Origin: Rugamonas sp. A1-17
GTDB taxonomy: Bacteria > Pseudomonadota > Gammaproteobacteria > Burkholderiales > Burkholderiaceae_D
Direction: 5' to 3'
DNA length: 64,000 nucleotides
Assembly (NCBI GenBank): GCA_025548565.1
Contig: JAJLPB010000003.1
Location: 248,001-312,000 of the forward strand
Shown: piece after piece, positions 41,797-51,595 of the stretch
Layout of the letters: each line of letters begins with the position of its first letter
How positions within the stretch are numbered: the first letter of the stretch is position 1
Notes under the pieces: model-generated
What the model was told of the DNA's origin: nothing
The model's database searches: none
The model's input: the letters and a program-made list of their open reading frames with translations, nothing else
Translations under genes and position numbers: made by a program

Positions 41797-44700
41797 TTAG
41801 GCGGCGCGCTGCTGGCTGAATTGATTCAGCAGGCGGGCCTTCTCGGCACGGAAGGTGGCGACAGCTTTTTCCTTCACATGGCCGAAGCCGCGCACCTTCT
41901 CCGGCAGGCCGGCCAGTTCCACGGCGGTGGCGTGGTTTTCTGGCGACAGCTTGTCCATCAGCGTGGCGACCAGTTCGCGGTATTCGACGATCAGCGCGCG
42001 CTCCATCTTGCGCTCCTCGGTGTAGCCGAAGATGTCGAACGCACCGCCGCGCAGGCCCTTGAACTTGGCCAGCAGCTTGAACGCGCTCCACATCCACGAG
42101 CCGAATTCCGCCTTGACCAGGTGGCCCTTGGCGTCCTTCTTGGCGAACATCGGCGGCGCCAGGTTGAACTTGACCGAGAAGTCGCCTTCGAACTGCTGCT
42201 TGAGCTGCTCGACGAAACGGCCGTCGGTGTACAGGCGCGCCACTTCGTATTCGTCCTTGTAGGCCATCAGCTTGAAGGCGTACTTGGCGACGGCGGTGGA
42301 CAGCTTGTTGCCCAGGCCCAGAGCGGTCTCCTTCGCGCGCACCTGCGACACCAGCTGCTCGTAGCTCGAAGCGTAGGCGGCGTTCTGGTACGCGGTCAGG
42401 AACTCGACGCGCTTGTTGATGACGTTCTCCAGGCTTTGCGGCATCTGCATCACGATCGCTTGCGTAGGCGTGGCCACGCGCTCGACGCGCTTCAGGTCCA
42501 CGGCGGCGCGGCGGCCCCACAGGAAGCTCTTCTTGTTCGAAGCGATGCCGACGCCGTTCAACTCAATCGCGCGCAGCAGCGATTCCTCGTTCAGCGGGAT
42601 ACGGCCCTTCTGCCATGCATAACCCAGCATGAACAGGTTGGCTGCGATGGAGTCGCCCATCAGCGCGGTGGCCAGCTTGGTGGCGTCGATGAAATCGGCC
42701 GCGCCGGCGCCGACCGATTCCTCGATCAGCGCGCGCACTTCTTCCACCGGATACTGCCAGTCGGCGTTCTGCGCGAAGGTGCCGGGTGGCTGCTCGTGCA
42801 GGTTGACGATGGCCAGCGTGCGGCCCGGACGCATCTTCGATACCGCGTCTGCTGCGCCGGCGGTCAACATGTCGCAGCCGAGGATCACGTCCGCCTCGCC
42901 GGTGGCGATGCGTTGCGCGCGCAGGTGGGCCGGGGTCTTCGCCACTTTGACGTGCGAGGTGACCGAGCCGTTTTTCTGCGACATGCCGGTCATGTCCAGC
43001 ACCGACGCGCCTTTGCCTTCCAGGTGCGCGGCCATGCCCATCAAGGCGCCGACGGTGATCACGCCGGTGCCGCCTATGCCGTTGATCAGGATGTTGTACG
43101 GCTCATCGCAGGACGGCAGCACAGGTTCCGGCAGCGCGCCGAAGCCGTCGTCCGCGTTGTCCTTGGTGACGCCGGTCTTGGTCTTCTTCAGCGATCCGCC
43201 TTCGACCGTGACAAAGCTCGGGCAGAAGCCCTTCACGCACGAGTAGTCCTTATTGCAGGACGACTGGTCGATGGTGCGCTTGCGGCCGAACTCCGTTTCC
43301 TTCGGCAGGATGGAGGTGCAGTTGGACTGGATGCCGCAGTCGCCGCAGCCTTCGCACACGGCTTCGTTGATGACCATACGCTTGGCCGGGTCGGGATATT
43401 CGCCTTTCTTCCGGCGGCGGCGCTTCTCGGCCGCGCAGGTCTGGTCGTAGATCAGCACCGATACGCCGCCCACTTCGCGCAGCTCGCGCTGCACCGCGTC
43501 CATGTCCTTGCGGTCGTGCAGGCTGACGATGGATGGCAGGGCGCTGCGGTCGGTGTAGCGGTTCAGGTCTTCGGTGACTAGCGCAATGCGTTTGACGCCT
43601 TCGGCCGCCATCTGCTGCGCGATCATCGGCACCGAGGTGATGCCGTCGACCGGCTGGCCGCCCGTCATCGCGACCGCGTCGTTGTAGAGGATCTTGTAGG
43701 TCATGTTGACCTTGGCCGCAACGGCCGCGCGGATCGCCAGGTAGCCGGAGTGGAAGTAGGTACCGTCGCCCAGGTTCTGGAACACGTGCGGGATCTTCGA
43801 GAACGCGGCCTGGCCGATCCACGGCGCGCCTTCGCCGCCCATATGCGTGGTCAGCTTGTTGAACTCGGGGTAGATCGAAGTCGCCATCACATGGCAGCCG
43901 ATGCCGGCCAGCGCCAGGCTGCCTTCCGGGACCTTGGTCGAGGTGTTGTGCGGGCATCCGGAGCAGTAGAACGCTGGACGGAACGGGGTGTTGATGGCCT
44001 TCTTCAGCACCGCGTCCTTGGCGTCGAGGAAGGTCAGGCGGGCCTTGATATGGTCGCAGGTGACCGGGTCCGAGATCAGGCGCTTGACGCGCGCGGCGAT
44101 CACACGCGCCACTTGCGAGACCGAGAAGTCGGCCTTGGAGGTGAGCAGCCATTCGCCGCGCGGCGCGACCCATTCGCCTTTTTCATCGAACTTGCCGATC
44201 ACGCGCGGACGCACGTCGTCGCGCCAGTTGTACAGCTGTTCCTTCAATTGGTACTCGACGATCTGGCGCTTTTCCTCGACCACCAGGATCTCGTCCAGGC
44301 CCTGCGCGAATTCGCGCACGCTGTCCGGTTCCAGCGGCCATGGCATGGCGACCTTGAACAGGCGCAGGCCGACGTCGGCCGCCATCTTCTCGTCGATGCC
44401 CAGTTCTTCCAGCGCTTCCAGCACGTCCAGGTAGGACTTGCCGGAGGCGATGATGCCCAGCTTGGCGTTCGGGCTGGTGATGGTGGTGTGATTGAGTTTG
44501 TTCTCGCGCGCATAGGCCAGCGCGGCGTAGATTTTATAGTCCTGCATCAGCGCTTCCTGATTGCGCGCCTGCTGGCCCAGCGGGATGCTGGACAGGCGCG
44601 CATTCAGGCCGCCTTCCGGCATGATGAAATCGTGCGGGATCTTGACCTCGACGCGGAACGGATCGGCGTCGACGGAGGCCGACGATTCGACCGTGTCGGC

Positions 44701-45366
44701 CAGCGCCTTGAACGCCACCGTGCAGCCGGAGAAGCGCGACATGGCCCAGCCGTGGATGCCCAGGTCCAGGTATTCCTGCACGTTGCACGGGTACAGGACG
44801 GGGATCATCGAGGCCGAGAACAGGTGGTCCGACTGGTGAGGCAGCGTCGACGAGTAGGCGCCGTGGTCGTCGCCGGCCACCAGCAGCACGCCGCCGTGCC
44901 TGGACGTGCCGGCGTGGTTCATGTGCTTGAAGACGTCGCCGCAGCGGTCCACGCCCGGGCCCTTGCCGTACCACATGGCGAACACGCCGTCGTACTTGGC
45001 CTCGCCGATCAGGTCGACCTGCTGCGAGCCCCAGACGGCGGTCGCGGCCAGGTCCTCGTTCACGCCCGGCACGAACTGCACGTGGTGCGCTTCCAGGTGC
45101 GGCTTGGCCTTCCACAGGTTCTCGTCCAGGCCGCCCAGCGGCGAGCCGCGGTAGCCGGAGATGAAGCCGGCGGTGTTCAGGCCGGCCGCCTGGTCGCGCA
45201 CGCGCTGCATCATCGGCAGGCGCACCAGCGCCTGGATGCCGGACAGGAAAATGTCGCCTTTGATCGCGGTGTATTTGTCGTCGAGGCTCACGGACGTGAG
45301 GCGGGATGGGGCGGCGGCGTCGTCTCTGGTGGACGTTGCTGGGCCGTGTGCCGTGGTATCGGGCAT
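41797..45366 (-). CDS. Fused indolepyruvate:ferredoxin oxidoreductase
   Basis: This 1189-residue protein fuses the alpha and gamma parts of indolepyruvate ferredoxin oxidoreductase. It has an N-terminal pyrimidine-type domain (GYRGSPLGGLDE), a thiamine-diphosphate-binding region around GDGTYFHSGY, and a mid-protein Fe-S region with CEGCGDCGIQSNC and SCVKGFCPSF. A C-terminal gamma-type domain follows (NGIGGTGVITVGA). The enzyme decarboxylates arylpyruvates from aromatic amino acids to aryl-acetyl-CoA with reduction of an acceptor. GGAGACACC precedes the ATG. The large single-chain form is common in aerobic proteobacteria. It is on the same strand as icmF and separated from it by a hairpin. Confidence 0.94.
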   Translation of the reverse strand: MPDTTAHGPATSTRDDAAAPSRLTSVSLDDKYTAIKGDIFLSGIQALVRLPMMQRVRDQAAGLNTAGFISGYRGSPLGGLDENLWKAKPHLEAHHVQFVPGVNEDLAATAVWGSQQVDLIGEAKYDGVFAMWYGKGPGVDRCGDVFKHMNHAGTSRHGGVLLVAGDDHGAYSSTLPHQSDHLFSASMIPVLYPCNVQEYLDLGIHGWAMSRFSGCTVAFKALADTVESSASVDADPFRVEVKIPHDFIMPEGGLNARLSSIPLGQQARNQEALMQDYKIYAALAYARENKLNHTTITSPNAKLGIIASGKSYLDVLEALEELGIDEKMAADVGLRLFKVAMPWPLEPDSVREFAQGLDEILVVEEKRQIVEYQLKEQLYNWRDDVRPRVIGKFDEKGEWVAPRGEWLLTSKADFSVSQVARVIAARVKRLISDPVTCDHIKARLTFLDAKDAVLKKAINTPFRPAFYCSGCPHNTSTKVPEGSLALAGIGCHVMATSIYPEFNKLTTHMGGEGAPWIGQAAFSKIPHVFQNLGDGTYFHSGYLAIRAAVAAKVNMTYKILYNDAVAMTGGQPVDGITSVPMIAQQMAAEGVKRIALVTEDLNRYTDRSALPSIVSLHDRKDMDAVQRELREVGGVSVLIYDQTCAAEKRRRRKKGEYPDPAKRMVINEAVCEGCGDCGIQSNCTSILPKETEFGRKRTIDQSSCNKDYSCVKGFCPSFVTVEGGSLKKTKTGVTKDNADDGFGALPEPVLPSCDEPYNILINGIGGTGVITVGALMGMAAHLEGKGASVLDMTGMSQKNGSVTSHVKVAKTPAHLRAQRIATGEADVILGCDMLTAGAADAVSKMRPGRTLAIVNLHEQPPGTFAQNADWQYPVEEVRALIEESVGAGAADFIDATKLATALMGDSIAANLFMLGYAWQKGRIPLNEESLLRAIELNGVGIASNKKSFLWGRRAAVDLKRVERVATPTQAIVMQMPQSLENVINKRVEFLTAYQNAAYASSYEQLVSQVRAKETALGLGNKLSTAVAKYAFKLMAYKDEYEVARLYTDGRFVEQLKQQFEGDFSVKFNLAPPMFAKKDAKGHLVKAEFGSWMWSAFKLLAKFKGLRGGAFDIFGYTEERKMERALIVEYRELVATLMDKLSPENHATAVELAGLPEKVRGFGHVKEKAVATFRAEKARLLNQFSQQRAA

Positions 45367-45581
45367 GGCGGTGTCTCCGGTTTTGTGTCAGATCGCGCCC
45401 AAACTTGGAGGCGCCGGGTAGGCGCGCCAGGATCAGGCCATGGGCCGCATGGTTAGCGGCGGTGCAGATATTTTAGGCTTAAAAATCTGCTTTGTAGCGG
45501 AGTATGGGCGCGAGTTGACGTATACGGAAATACGGAATGCCGATAGGGGTATAAGAAAAAATGATGGCCTGGCGGTGGCGC

Positions 45582-46514
45582 TCAGGCGATGACGGTCGCG
45601 CCCGGCCAGGTGCCGCCCGCGCACAGCTGGGCGCTGACCTGTTGCACCAATCGGCTGACCGCCGCCGCCGCGTTGGTCAGCGGAATGTTCTTGGAGGCGC
45701 ACAGCACCACCGTGCGCGAAATCGACGGGCTGTGGATGCGATGGGCCCGCATGGTGCCGCGCTCGAGCTCGTCCAGGACAGGCGCCGACGGCAGGATGGT
45801 TGCGCCCATGTCGGCCAGGATGGCGGACTTGAGGATGGCGATGGAGTTGATCTCGATCACATTGCCCAGCGTTAGCCCGGCCTGGCGCGCCACGCTTTCG
45901 ATGCGCGGGCGCACGCCGTGTTGCAGGCCGGGCAGGATCAGCGTGGTATTCAGCGCCTGGGCCAGAGTGAGTGCTTGCTCACATTGCGCGTAGGTGGTGT
46001 CGGCGCGACAGATGAATTGCAGCTCTTCCTCCGCCAGCGGCGTCGTGGCGAACTGGGCCAGCTGGCCGTCATCGAACAGCACGGCCAGGTTGACGCGGCC
46101 GGACTTGAGCTGGTCGCTCAGGTTGCCGGTCAGCTCCTCCGTCAGTTGCAGGGTGATTTCGGGATACTGCGCGCGCGCGGCCGTCAGCAGTGGCAGCGCC
46201 AGCGCGCCGGATATGCTGTGCGGCAGCCCCAGCGTGACGCTGCCGCTCGGGCGCTCGGCCGACTGCGCCACGGCAGAGCGGGCGTCCGCCACCTGCTTGA
46301 GGATGGCTTGGGCGTGTTCATAGAAGATCTTGCCGGCATCCGTGCTGAGCACGCCCTGGGCGGAGCGATGCAATAATTGCACGCCCAGCTCCTCCTCCAG
46401 TTGCCGTAACTGTTGCGTTAGTGCCGGTTGCGCAACATGTAGTACAACAGCCGCCCGCGACAGCGAACCGTGGTCTACTATAGCTACAAAGTAACGAAGT
46501 TGGCGTAATTCCAT
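45582..46514 (-). CDS. LysR-family transcriptional regulator
   Basis: This 310-residue protein has the LysR winged helix at the N-terminus (GSLSRAAVVLHVAQPALTQQL) and a two-lobe substrate-binding domain. The MELRQLRYFVAI start and the tendency toward Nac/Cbl-like sequence place it with general LysR regulators. It lies upstream of the indolepyruvate oxidoreductase gene on the same strand, so it may regulate it. The ATG at 46514 matches the family start; an upstream extension to 46547 adds residues outside the family pattern. The 215 bp before the next gene hold a weak hairpin at about 45465-45489. Confidence 0.88.
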   Translation of the reverse strand: MELRQLRYFVAIVDHGSLSRAAVVLHVAQPALTQQLRQLEEELGVQLLHRSAQGVLSTDAGKIFYEHAQAILKQVADARSAVAQSAERPSGSVTLGLPHSISGALALPLLTAARAQYPEITLQLTEELTGNLSDQLKSGRVNLAVLFDDGQLAQFATTPLAEEELQFICRADTTYAQCEQALTLAQALNTTLILPGLQHGVRPRIESVARQAGLTLGNVIEINSIAILKSAILADMGATILPSAPVLDELERGTMRAHRIHSPSISRTVVLCASKNIPLTNAAAAVSRLVQQVSAQLCAGGTWPGATVIA

Positions 46515-46645
46515 AAAATTGCTAGCGCTCTTAGCCTGGACAAACAAATGGTAGCACCTGTAAATTCAATCCTGACAGGAAACTATTTGTTATACTGGCA
46601 TCAGGCCTTTCCGCTGTTTCCAGCCTCTTCAAAGTGGGTACCGGT

Positions 46646-47866
46646 ATGTTAAAGAAAGTCGACTCTTCCCAGCTAAAAGTGGGCATGTACATCCATGACC
46701 TGAGTTGCGACTGGATGACCCACCCATTTGTCCGCAACCGTTTTTTGCTGACCAGCGAAGATGAAATCCGTAAAATCATCAATGCCGGCATCCATGACGT
46801 TGTCATAGACAACTCCAAAGGCCTGGATGTGCAGGATGCGCCCTCGGTCGATGAAGCGCAGGCGGCAACCGAACGCGAAATCGTGGAGATCGTCTCCAAG
46901 GCGCCGGTCGTCACCCGCGTTTCGCTGGGCGAGGAGATGCAGCGCGCCGTGCAGATCCGCCACCAGGCGTCGACCCTGGTGCGCACCGTGATGCAGGATG
47001 CGCGCCTGGGCAAGGCCATCGAACTCGATCAGGTCCAGCCGGTGGTGCAGAATATCACCGAATCGATTTTGCGCAACCCAGGCGCGCTGGTCGGCTTGTT
47101 GCGGATCAAAAACAAGGACGATTACACGTTTTTGCACTCGGTGAGCGTGTGTACGCTGCTGGTGGCCTTTTGCCGTTCGCGCGGCATGGCCCCCGAGACC
47201 ACCCACCAGGCCGGCCTGGGCGGCCTGCTGCACGACACCGGCAAGGCGCTGGTGCCGGACGCCATCCTGAACAAGCCCGGCCCGCTGACGGACGAGGAAT
47301 TCGCCATCATCAAGCGCCATCCGCAGGACGGCTACGACATCCTGTTGAAGTCGCCCGAAGTGGGCCCGATTCCGCTGGACATCACGCTGCACCACCACGA
47401 GCGGCGCGACGGCAGCGGCTACCCGAACAAGCAGGAGGGCGACGGCATCAGCGAATTGGCGCAGATGGCGGCGATTGTCGACGTGTACGACGCCATTACG
47501 GCGGATCGTTGCTATCACAAGGGCATGTCGGCGGCGGCGGCCTTGCGCAAGATCTATGAATGGAGCAAGTTCCACTTCAATCCGGCGTACGCGCAGGAAT
47601 TCATGCGTTGCGTGGGCATCTATCCGGTCGGCACCATGGTGATGCTGGAATCCGGCCGGCTGGGTGTTGTAATTGAACCACACGAGACCAATTTGCTGGC
47701 GCCCAAGGTCAATGTGTTCTTCAACACCAAGAAAAATCTCTATATCAAGCCGGAAACCGTGGATTTGTCGCGCGGACTGGGTTTTGGCGGCGGCGACAAG
47801 ATCGTCGGCCACGAATCGCCAGCCAAGTGGAATGTCGACCCGATGCGCTTCCTGACGCTGGCGTAA
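46646..47866 (+). CDS. HD-GYP domain cyclic-di-GMP phosphodiesterase
   Basis: This 406-residue protein has an N-terminal DUF3391-like segment (SSQLKVGMYIHDLSCDW) and an HD-GYP domain with LLHDTGK and HHERRDGSGYP, complete catalytic motifs. HD-GYP enzymes hydrolyse c-di-GMP to pGpG or GMP. No membrane segment is visible. The ATG at 46646 is used; an in-frame GTG at 46634 is an alternative. Its 3' end nearly touches that of a convergent GGDEF gene, forming a synthesis/degradation pair immediately upstream of the tad pilus operon. Confidence 0.92.
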   Translation: MLKKVDSSQLKVGMYIHDLSCDWMTHPFVRNRFLLTSEDEIRKIINAGIHDVVIDNSKGLDVQDAPSVDEAQAATEREIVEIVSKAPVVTRVSLGEEMQRAVQIRHQASTLVRTVMQDARLGKAIELDQVQPVVQNITESILRNPGALVGLLRIKNKDDYTFLHSVSVCTLLVAFCRSRGMAPETTHQAGLGGLLHDTGKALVPDAILNKPGPLTDEEFAIIKRHPQDGYDILLKSPEVGPIPLDITLHHHERRDGSGYPNKQEGDGISELAQMAAIVDVYDAITADRCYHKGMSAAAALRKIYEWSKFHFNPAYAQEFMRCVGIYPVGTMVMLESGRLGVVIEPHETNLLAPKVNVFFNTKKNLYIKPETVDLSRGLGFGGGDKIVGHESPAKWNVDPMRFLTLA

Positions 47867-47869
47867 AGC

Positions 47870-48913
47870 CTAGAAGAACTCGGCCGTATCGTTCTGGTCG
47901 ATGGCGTGCAGCAGGCCGCCTTCGACCAGTTCGTCGTAATGGCAGGCCAGGTTGCGGCCATGGCTCTTGGCGTAGTACAGCGCCTGGTCGGCGTGTCCCA
48001 GGATGATCACCGGCGCCTCCAGCGCGCTGATGCTGACAAAGCCCACACTCACCGTCACCTTGCCCACTTGCGGGAAATCATGCGACGCCACGTTCATGCG
48101 GAAGCGGTCGATGATCTTCTTGGCGTTGTCCAAAGTGGTCGAACGCAGCAGCACGACGAATTCCTCGCCGCCGAAACGGAACACGCGGTCCTGCGCGCGG
48201 AACGAGGAGGTGAGCAGGTTGGCGATCAGGATCAGCACCTCATCGCCGTATAAATGGCCGAAACGGTCGTTAACGTGCTTGAAATGGTCGACATCCACCA
48301 CGGCCAGCCATTGCTTTTCCTGCTCGTGGTGGCTGCGGCGCTCCGGTTCGCCCGGCAGCGTGACGGAATCCTGTTCGGTGCTGGCGGCCAGCATCTTGGC
48401 CAGCTGGTCGTCGAAGGTCTTGCGGTTGAGCAGGCCGGTCAGCGAATCGCGTTCGCTGTAGTCCAGCAGGTTCTGGAAGTTGCGGTAGACGCTGACGATG
48501 CCGCCGATGACGTGGATGGTGTCGCTGGTGTACGGCGTGGGATTGACGATTTCCAGGCAGGTGTCGGCCTTGTCGCCCAGCCAGATCGGCAGCCAGAGCG
48601 TGTGTTCGCCCGCCTCGTTGGCGACGTCGGCGCCCGATTCATGGTTGGCGATGCACTCGGCCAGGGCCGGGAAGTTTTCGATGGGTTCGCCGGGATTGTG
48701 CAAGTCGGAACTGTCGACCATGCGCGCGGCCTCGCCGGCGCAAATGATGGCGCGCGGCCGGACGAAGATCTTGCCCCTGACTGTGGCCAGCGTTAATACG
48801 CGGGCCTGGGCGGCGCGGGCAAGCTCCTGCACCGCCGAGATCACGGAGATGTCGAGCATCATGTGATCGCGGTGGCCGGTCATGTCCACCATGTGTTTCA
48901 GTAGGGAATCCAT
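47870..48913 (-). CDS. Diguanylate cyclase (GGEEF) with N-terminal sensor domain
   Basis: This 347-residue protein has a GAF-like N-terminal domain (about residues 1-165) and a C-terminal GGDEF domain. The active-site loop reads FGGEEF, and RAQD lies five residues before it, the position of the inhibitory I-site. It should make c-di-GMP and be product-inhibited. GAGAAG precedes the ATG at 48913. A longer frame to 49003 has no better site. A 6+2+6 palindrome upstream (48935-48948) is a candidate operator. Confidence 0.91.
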   Translation of the reverse strand: MDSLLKHMVDMTGHRDHMMLDISVISAVQELARAAQARVLTLATVRGKIFVRPRAIICAGEAARMVDSSDLHNPGEPIENFPALAECIANHESGADVANEAGEHTLWLPIWLGDKADTCLEIVNPTPYTSDTIHVIGGIVSVYRNFQNLLDYSERDSLTGLLNRKTFDDQLAKMLAASTEQDSVTLPGEPERRSHHEQEKQWLAVVDVDHFKHVNDRFGHLYGDEVLILIANLLTSSFRAQDRVFRFGGEEFVVLLRSTTLDNAKKIIDRFRMNVASHDFPQVGKVTVSVGFVSISALEAPVIILGHADQALYYAKSHGRNLACHYDELVEGGLLHAIDQNDTAEFF

Positions 48914-48934
48914 TTTCTTCTCTGGAAAATAATC

Positions 48935-48948
48935 ACACAACCTTGTGT
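48935..48948. promoter_or_regulatory. Palindrome upstream of the diguanylate cyclase
   Basis: ACACAACCTTGTGT has perfect 6-bp arms. It lies 22 bp before the start codon of the minus-strand cyclase gene, suited to regulator binding. The protein that binds it is unknown. Confidence 0.4.
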
Positions 48949-49379
48949 CTAGCCACGTTTCGTTCACGCCTATCAAGCCAATATCTTTGATAGTCAGGCG
49001 CACAGTGAAGCTGCAACACGGGGCCTTTCCAAAGAACAGCTAAGCAGGATAATAGCTTTTTGCAATCAAGGCAATTCATGTGTGCGAAAAAAAACTTTCC
49101 TTGCATCTGAATGCGACCTTTTTCCGACAGCCGGGTAACCCCTTCCAGCCTACCCGTCGGGAAACTGATGCAGTTTGACATAAGCCAGCCGTGATGTGTG
49201 TCCCGTGCGCAGATTTTCATCCCACCCATGAAAATAATGCTGCACGGAAAACTTGCGTCACGTCAACTCTCGGAAAACTCTGATCCGTATAGTAGTCCTT
49301 AATGGCCCGGAACCGGTGATTGAGCAGTCCGCCGGCCCGCGCCAGGGGTACTTTTTTGACTTCATCCGAGGAGTAAATC
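48949..49379 (+). other. Intergenic region before the tad operon
   Basis: About 430 bp separate the cyclase gene from the Flp pilin. A hairpin is visible (ATTTTCAT/ATGAAAAT, 49213-49235, loop CCCACCC). Two copies of CGGAAAACT at about 49245 and 49269 are followed by TATAGT near 49280, a possible -10 box. No gene or riboswitch class is recognised; the tad promoter probably lies here. Confidence 0.5.
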
Positions 49380-49562
49380 ATGAACTCGCTTATTGCAGCT
49401 GCAAAAGTGTTCGCGCACGACGAGGACGGGATCACGGCCATCGAATACGGCTTGATCGCGGCAACGATGGTGACGGCGGTCATTGCCGCCTTCAGTTTGC
49501 TGGGGCCGGCGCTGAAAACCGCCTTCACCACCATCGCATCCAATATCACCTCAGCGACGTAA
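49380..49562 (+). CDS. Flp-family type IVb pilin
   Basis: This 60-residue prepilin has the Flp processing motif: a short leader ending DEDG, then ITAIEYGLIAATM, with Gly at the cleavage site and Glu at position 5 of the mature chain. The hydrophobic helix (TAVIAAFSLLGPALKTAF) packs in the pilus core. GAGGAG precedes the ATG. It is the first gene of the tad operon and the major fibre subunit. Confidence 0.93.
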   Translation: MNSLIAAAKVFAHDEDGITAIEYGLIAATMVTAVIAAFSLLGPALKTAFTTIASNITSAT

Positions 49563-49618
49563 CCACCAGGCTTTCCAGCTGCGGTTGGCTGGAAAGCCTT
49601 CAGCCGGAGCACCTCCTC

Positions 49619-50149
49619 ATGTCGATAGCGCTCGAAGTAATCTTGATCTGCCTTGTTGCGCAAGCGGCCGTCACCGACCTGGCCCTGCGCAAGATCCCGA
49701 ACGTATTGGTGCTCAGCGGCCTGCTGCTGGCGCTGCTATTGCACCTGCTGGGCGGCCTGCACTGGGCGCCGCTGACGCACTGGATGGCCGGCGCCTTGGC
49801 CGGCTTTTTTTTATTCCTGCCGCTGTATTTGTTGCGCGGCATGGCCGCCGGCGACGTCAAGCTGATGGCCATGGTCGGCGCTTTCGTCGGCCCGCTGATG
49901 GCCCTGAAGGTGGCCATGCTGGCCACGCTGATCGGCGGGGCGATGGGCTTGCTGATGCTGATATTTAACGGCCGCTGGCGCGACGGCTGGCGCAACGTGG
50001 CCACCATCTGCAAGCCGCTGCTGCTGCGCAGCCTGGGTGTGCCGCTGCAGGCGGTGCCGCTGGCGCCGGGCGCCAGCGTGGGCGGCATCCCCTACGGCCT
50101 GGCGATCGCGCTGGCCACGATGGCGACTGTGGCACTTGCACATCGCTAA
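49619..50149 (+). CDS. cpaA: Prepilin peptidase CpaA/TadV
   Basis: This 176-residue membrane protein has the A24 aspartic prepilin peptidase motifs TDLALRKIPN (first Asp) and GMAAGDVKLMA (second Asp in GD). It lacks the N-terminal methylase domain, as is normal for TadV. It cleaves the Flp prepilin leader at the inner membrane. The ATG at 49619 has GGAG upstream. It follows the pilin gene by 56 bp. Confidence 0.92.
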   Translation: MSIALEVILICLVAQAAVTDLALRKIPNVLVLSGLLLALLLHLLGGLHWAPLTHWMAGALAGFFLFLPLYLLRGMAAGDVKLMAMVGAFVGPLMALKVAMLATLIGGAMGLLMLIFNGRWRDGWRNVATICKPLLLRSLGVPLQAVPLAPGASVGGIPYGLAIALATMATVALAHR

Positions 50150-50248
50150 TGTTCCGCTTGCCGCGCCTTTGCTGCGCGTCAATATCCACAAAGCGCGGGC
50201 CGATAGACTTGATTCCTCAACGTAACTAATCCACCGCTGGAGATCGTC

Positions 50249-51595
50249 ATGCTCGCCGTAGAAACGCCTACCTCCGCCCTCCATGCCGATCCCGCCGCGA
50301 TGCTGCCGGTGCAGCCGAAATCGGTGCGCGACACCGGCTTGACGCAGCAGATGATCGTCGAACTGATCGCCAAGTCCATCCTGGTCGGCGGCAAAATCCA
50401 CCTGCCGGTGCTGACCACGCGGCTGCATCTGTCGATCAACGTGCTGCGCGAGGCGCTGGAGTTCATGGTGGCCGAACACGTGGCCGAAGTGGCCTGGCGC
50501 GGCGAGTCGGACATCGACGTGCAGTATCAGCTGACCTCCGCCGGCCGCCTGCGCGCCAGCGCCTGGATGGACCGCTGCCCCTACATCGGCCCCGCGCCGG
50601 TGACGCTGGAGGCCTACCGCGCCATGGTCGAACGCCAGGCCGGCCAGGCGCCGCAGCTGTGCGCCGACGAACTGGCCGCCGAATTCGCCGACGACTTCCT
50701 CAGCCCCGCCGTGCAGCGCATGTTGGGCGCGGCCATGTACGCCGGCCGCACGGTGCTGCTGCATGGCCCGTCCGGCGGCGGCAAGTCGGTGCTGGCGCGC
50801 CGGCTGGGCAGCCTGCTGCAGGGCGTGATCGCGGTGCCGCACGCGCTGGTGGTGGGACAGGAGATCGTCCAGGTCTACGACGCGCTGCTGCACCGCGCGC
50901 CATCGCCGCAGCATCTGCGCCAGCTGCGGCCGGCGCAGGAACGCCGCAGCAGCGATCCGCGCTGGGTGCTGTGCCAGCGTCCCGTGGTGGCGCTGGACGC
51001 GGACCTGAGCGCCGACATGCTGGAGCTGCAACCGGACAGCCATAACGGCTGCTATCGCTCGCCGCCGCAGCTCAAGGCCAACAACGGCCTGCTGATCGTC
51101 GATGACCTGGGCCGCCAGCGCATGGCCGCCGCCGATCTGCTGAACCGCTTCGCGCAGGCGCGGGAGCTGGAGCGCAGCCAGCTGGCGCTGGTCGGCGGCT
51201 TCCACTTCAGCGTGCCGTGCCGCATGCAGCTGGTGTTCGCCACCAGCCTGGCGCCGGAATCGCTGCTCGACGCCTCGGCGCTGCGCCGCATCGGCTACAA
51301 GATTCCGGTCGGGCCGCTGGATGCGGCCAACTACCGCACCTTGTTTCGCCAACAGTGCGTCAGCGCCGGCGTGACGTTCGACGAAACGGCGCTGCGCTAC
51401 CTGGTCGACGAGCTGCACGCGGGCAGCGGATTGCCGCTGCTGGCCTGCTATCCGCGCGAGATCGTCGGCCGCATCAACGACTTCGCCGGCTTCCTGGGCG
51501 AGCCGGCGCGGTTGGGCGTGGAGACGCTGGACCAGGCCTGGACCAGCATGTTCGCCGCCGGCGCGACGGCACCGGTCTATGGGCAGGCCGCATGA
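50249..51595 (+). CDS. AAA-type ATPase with N-terminal winged-helix-like region, tad-locus specific
   Basis: This 448-residue cytoplasmic protein has a P-loop near residue 172 (GPSGGGKSVLARRL), a Walker-B-like LLIVDDLG, and a sensor-like FATSL. The N-terminal 110 residues contain a helix-turn-helix-like segment (LPVLTTRLHLSINVLREAL). It is not the pilus motor CpaF, nor CpaE, both encoded further on. It overlaps cpaB (ATGA), so it belongs to the operon. The function is unknown: DNA-binding regulator, or assembly remodeller. I have not seen this described for classical tad systems. Confidence 0.75.
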   Translation: MLAVETPTSALHADPAAMLPVQPKSVRDTGLTQQMIVELIAKSILVGGKIHLPVLTTRLHLSINVLREALEFMVAEHVAEVAWRGESDIDVQYQLTSAGRLRASAWMDRCPYIGPAPVTLEAYRAMVERQAGQAPQLCADELAAEFADDFLSPAVQRMLGAAMYAGRTVLLHGPSGGGKSVLARRLGSLLQGVIAVPHALVVGQEIVQVYDALLHRAPSPQHLRQLRPAQERRSSDPRWVLCQRPVVALDADLSADMLELQPDSHNGCYRSPPQLKANNGLLIVDDLGRQRMAAADLLNRFAQARELERSQLALVGGFHFSVPCRMQLVFATSLAPESLLDASALRRIGYKIPVGPLDAANYRTLFRQQCVSAGVTFDETALRYLVDELHAGSGLPLLACYPREIVGRINDFAGFLGEPARLGVETLDQAWTSMFAAGATAPVYGQAA

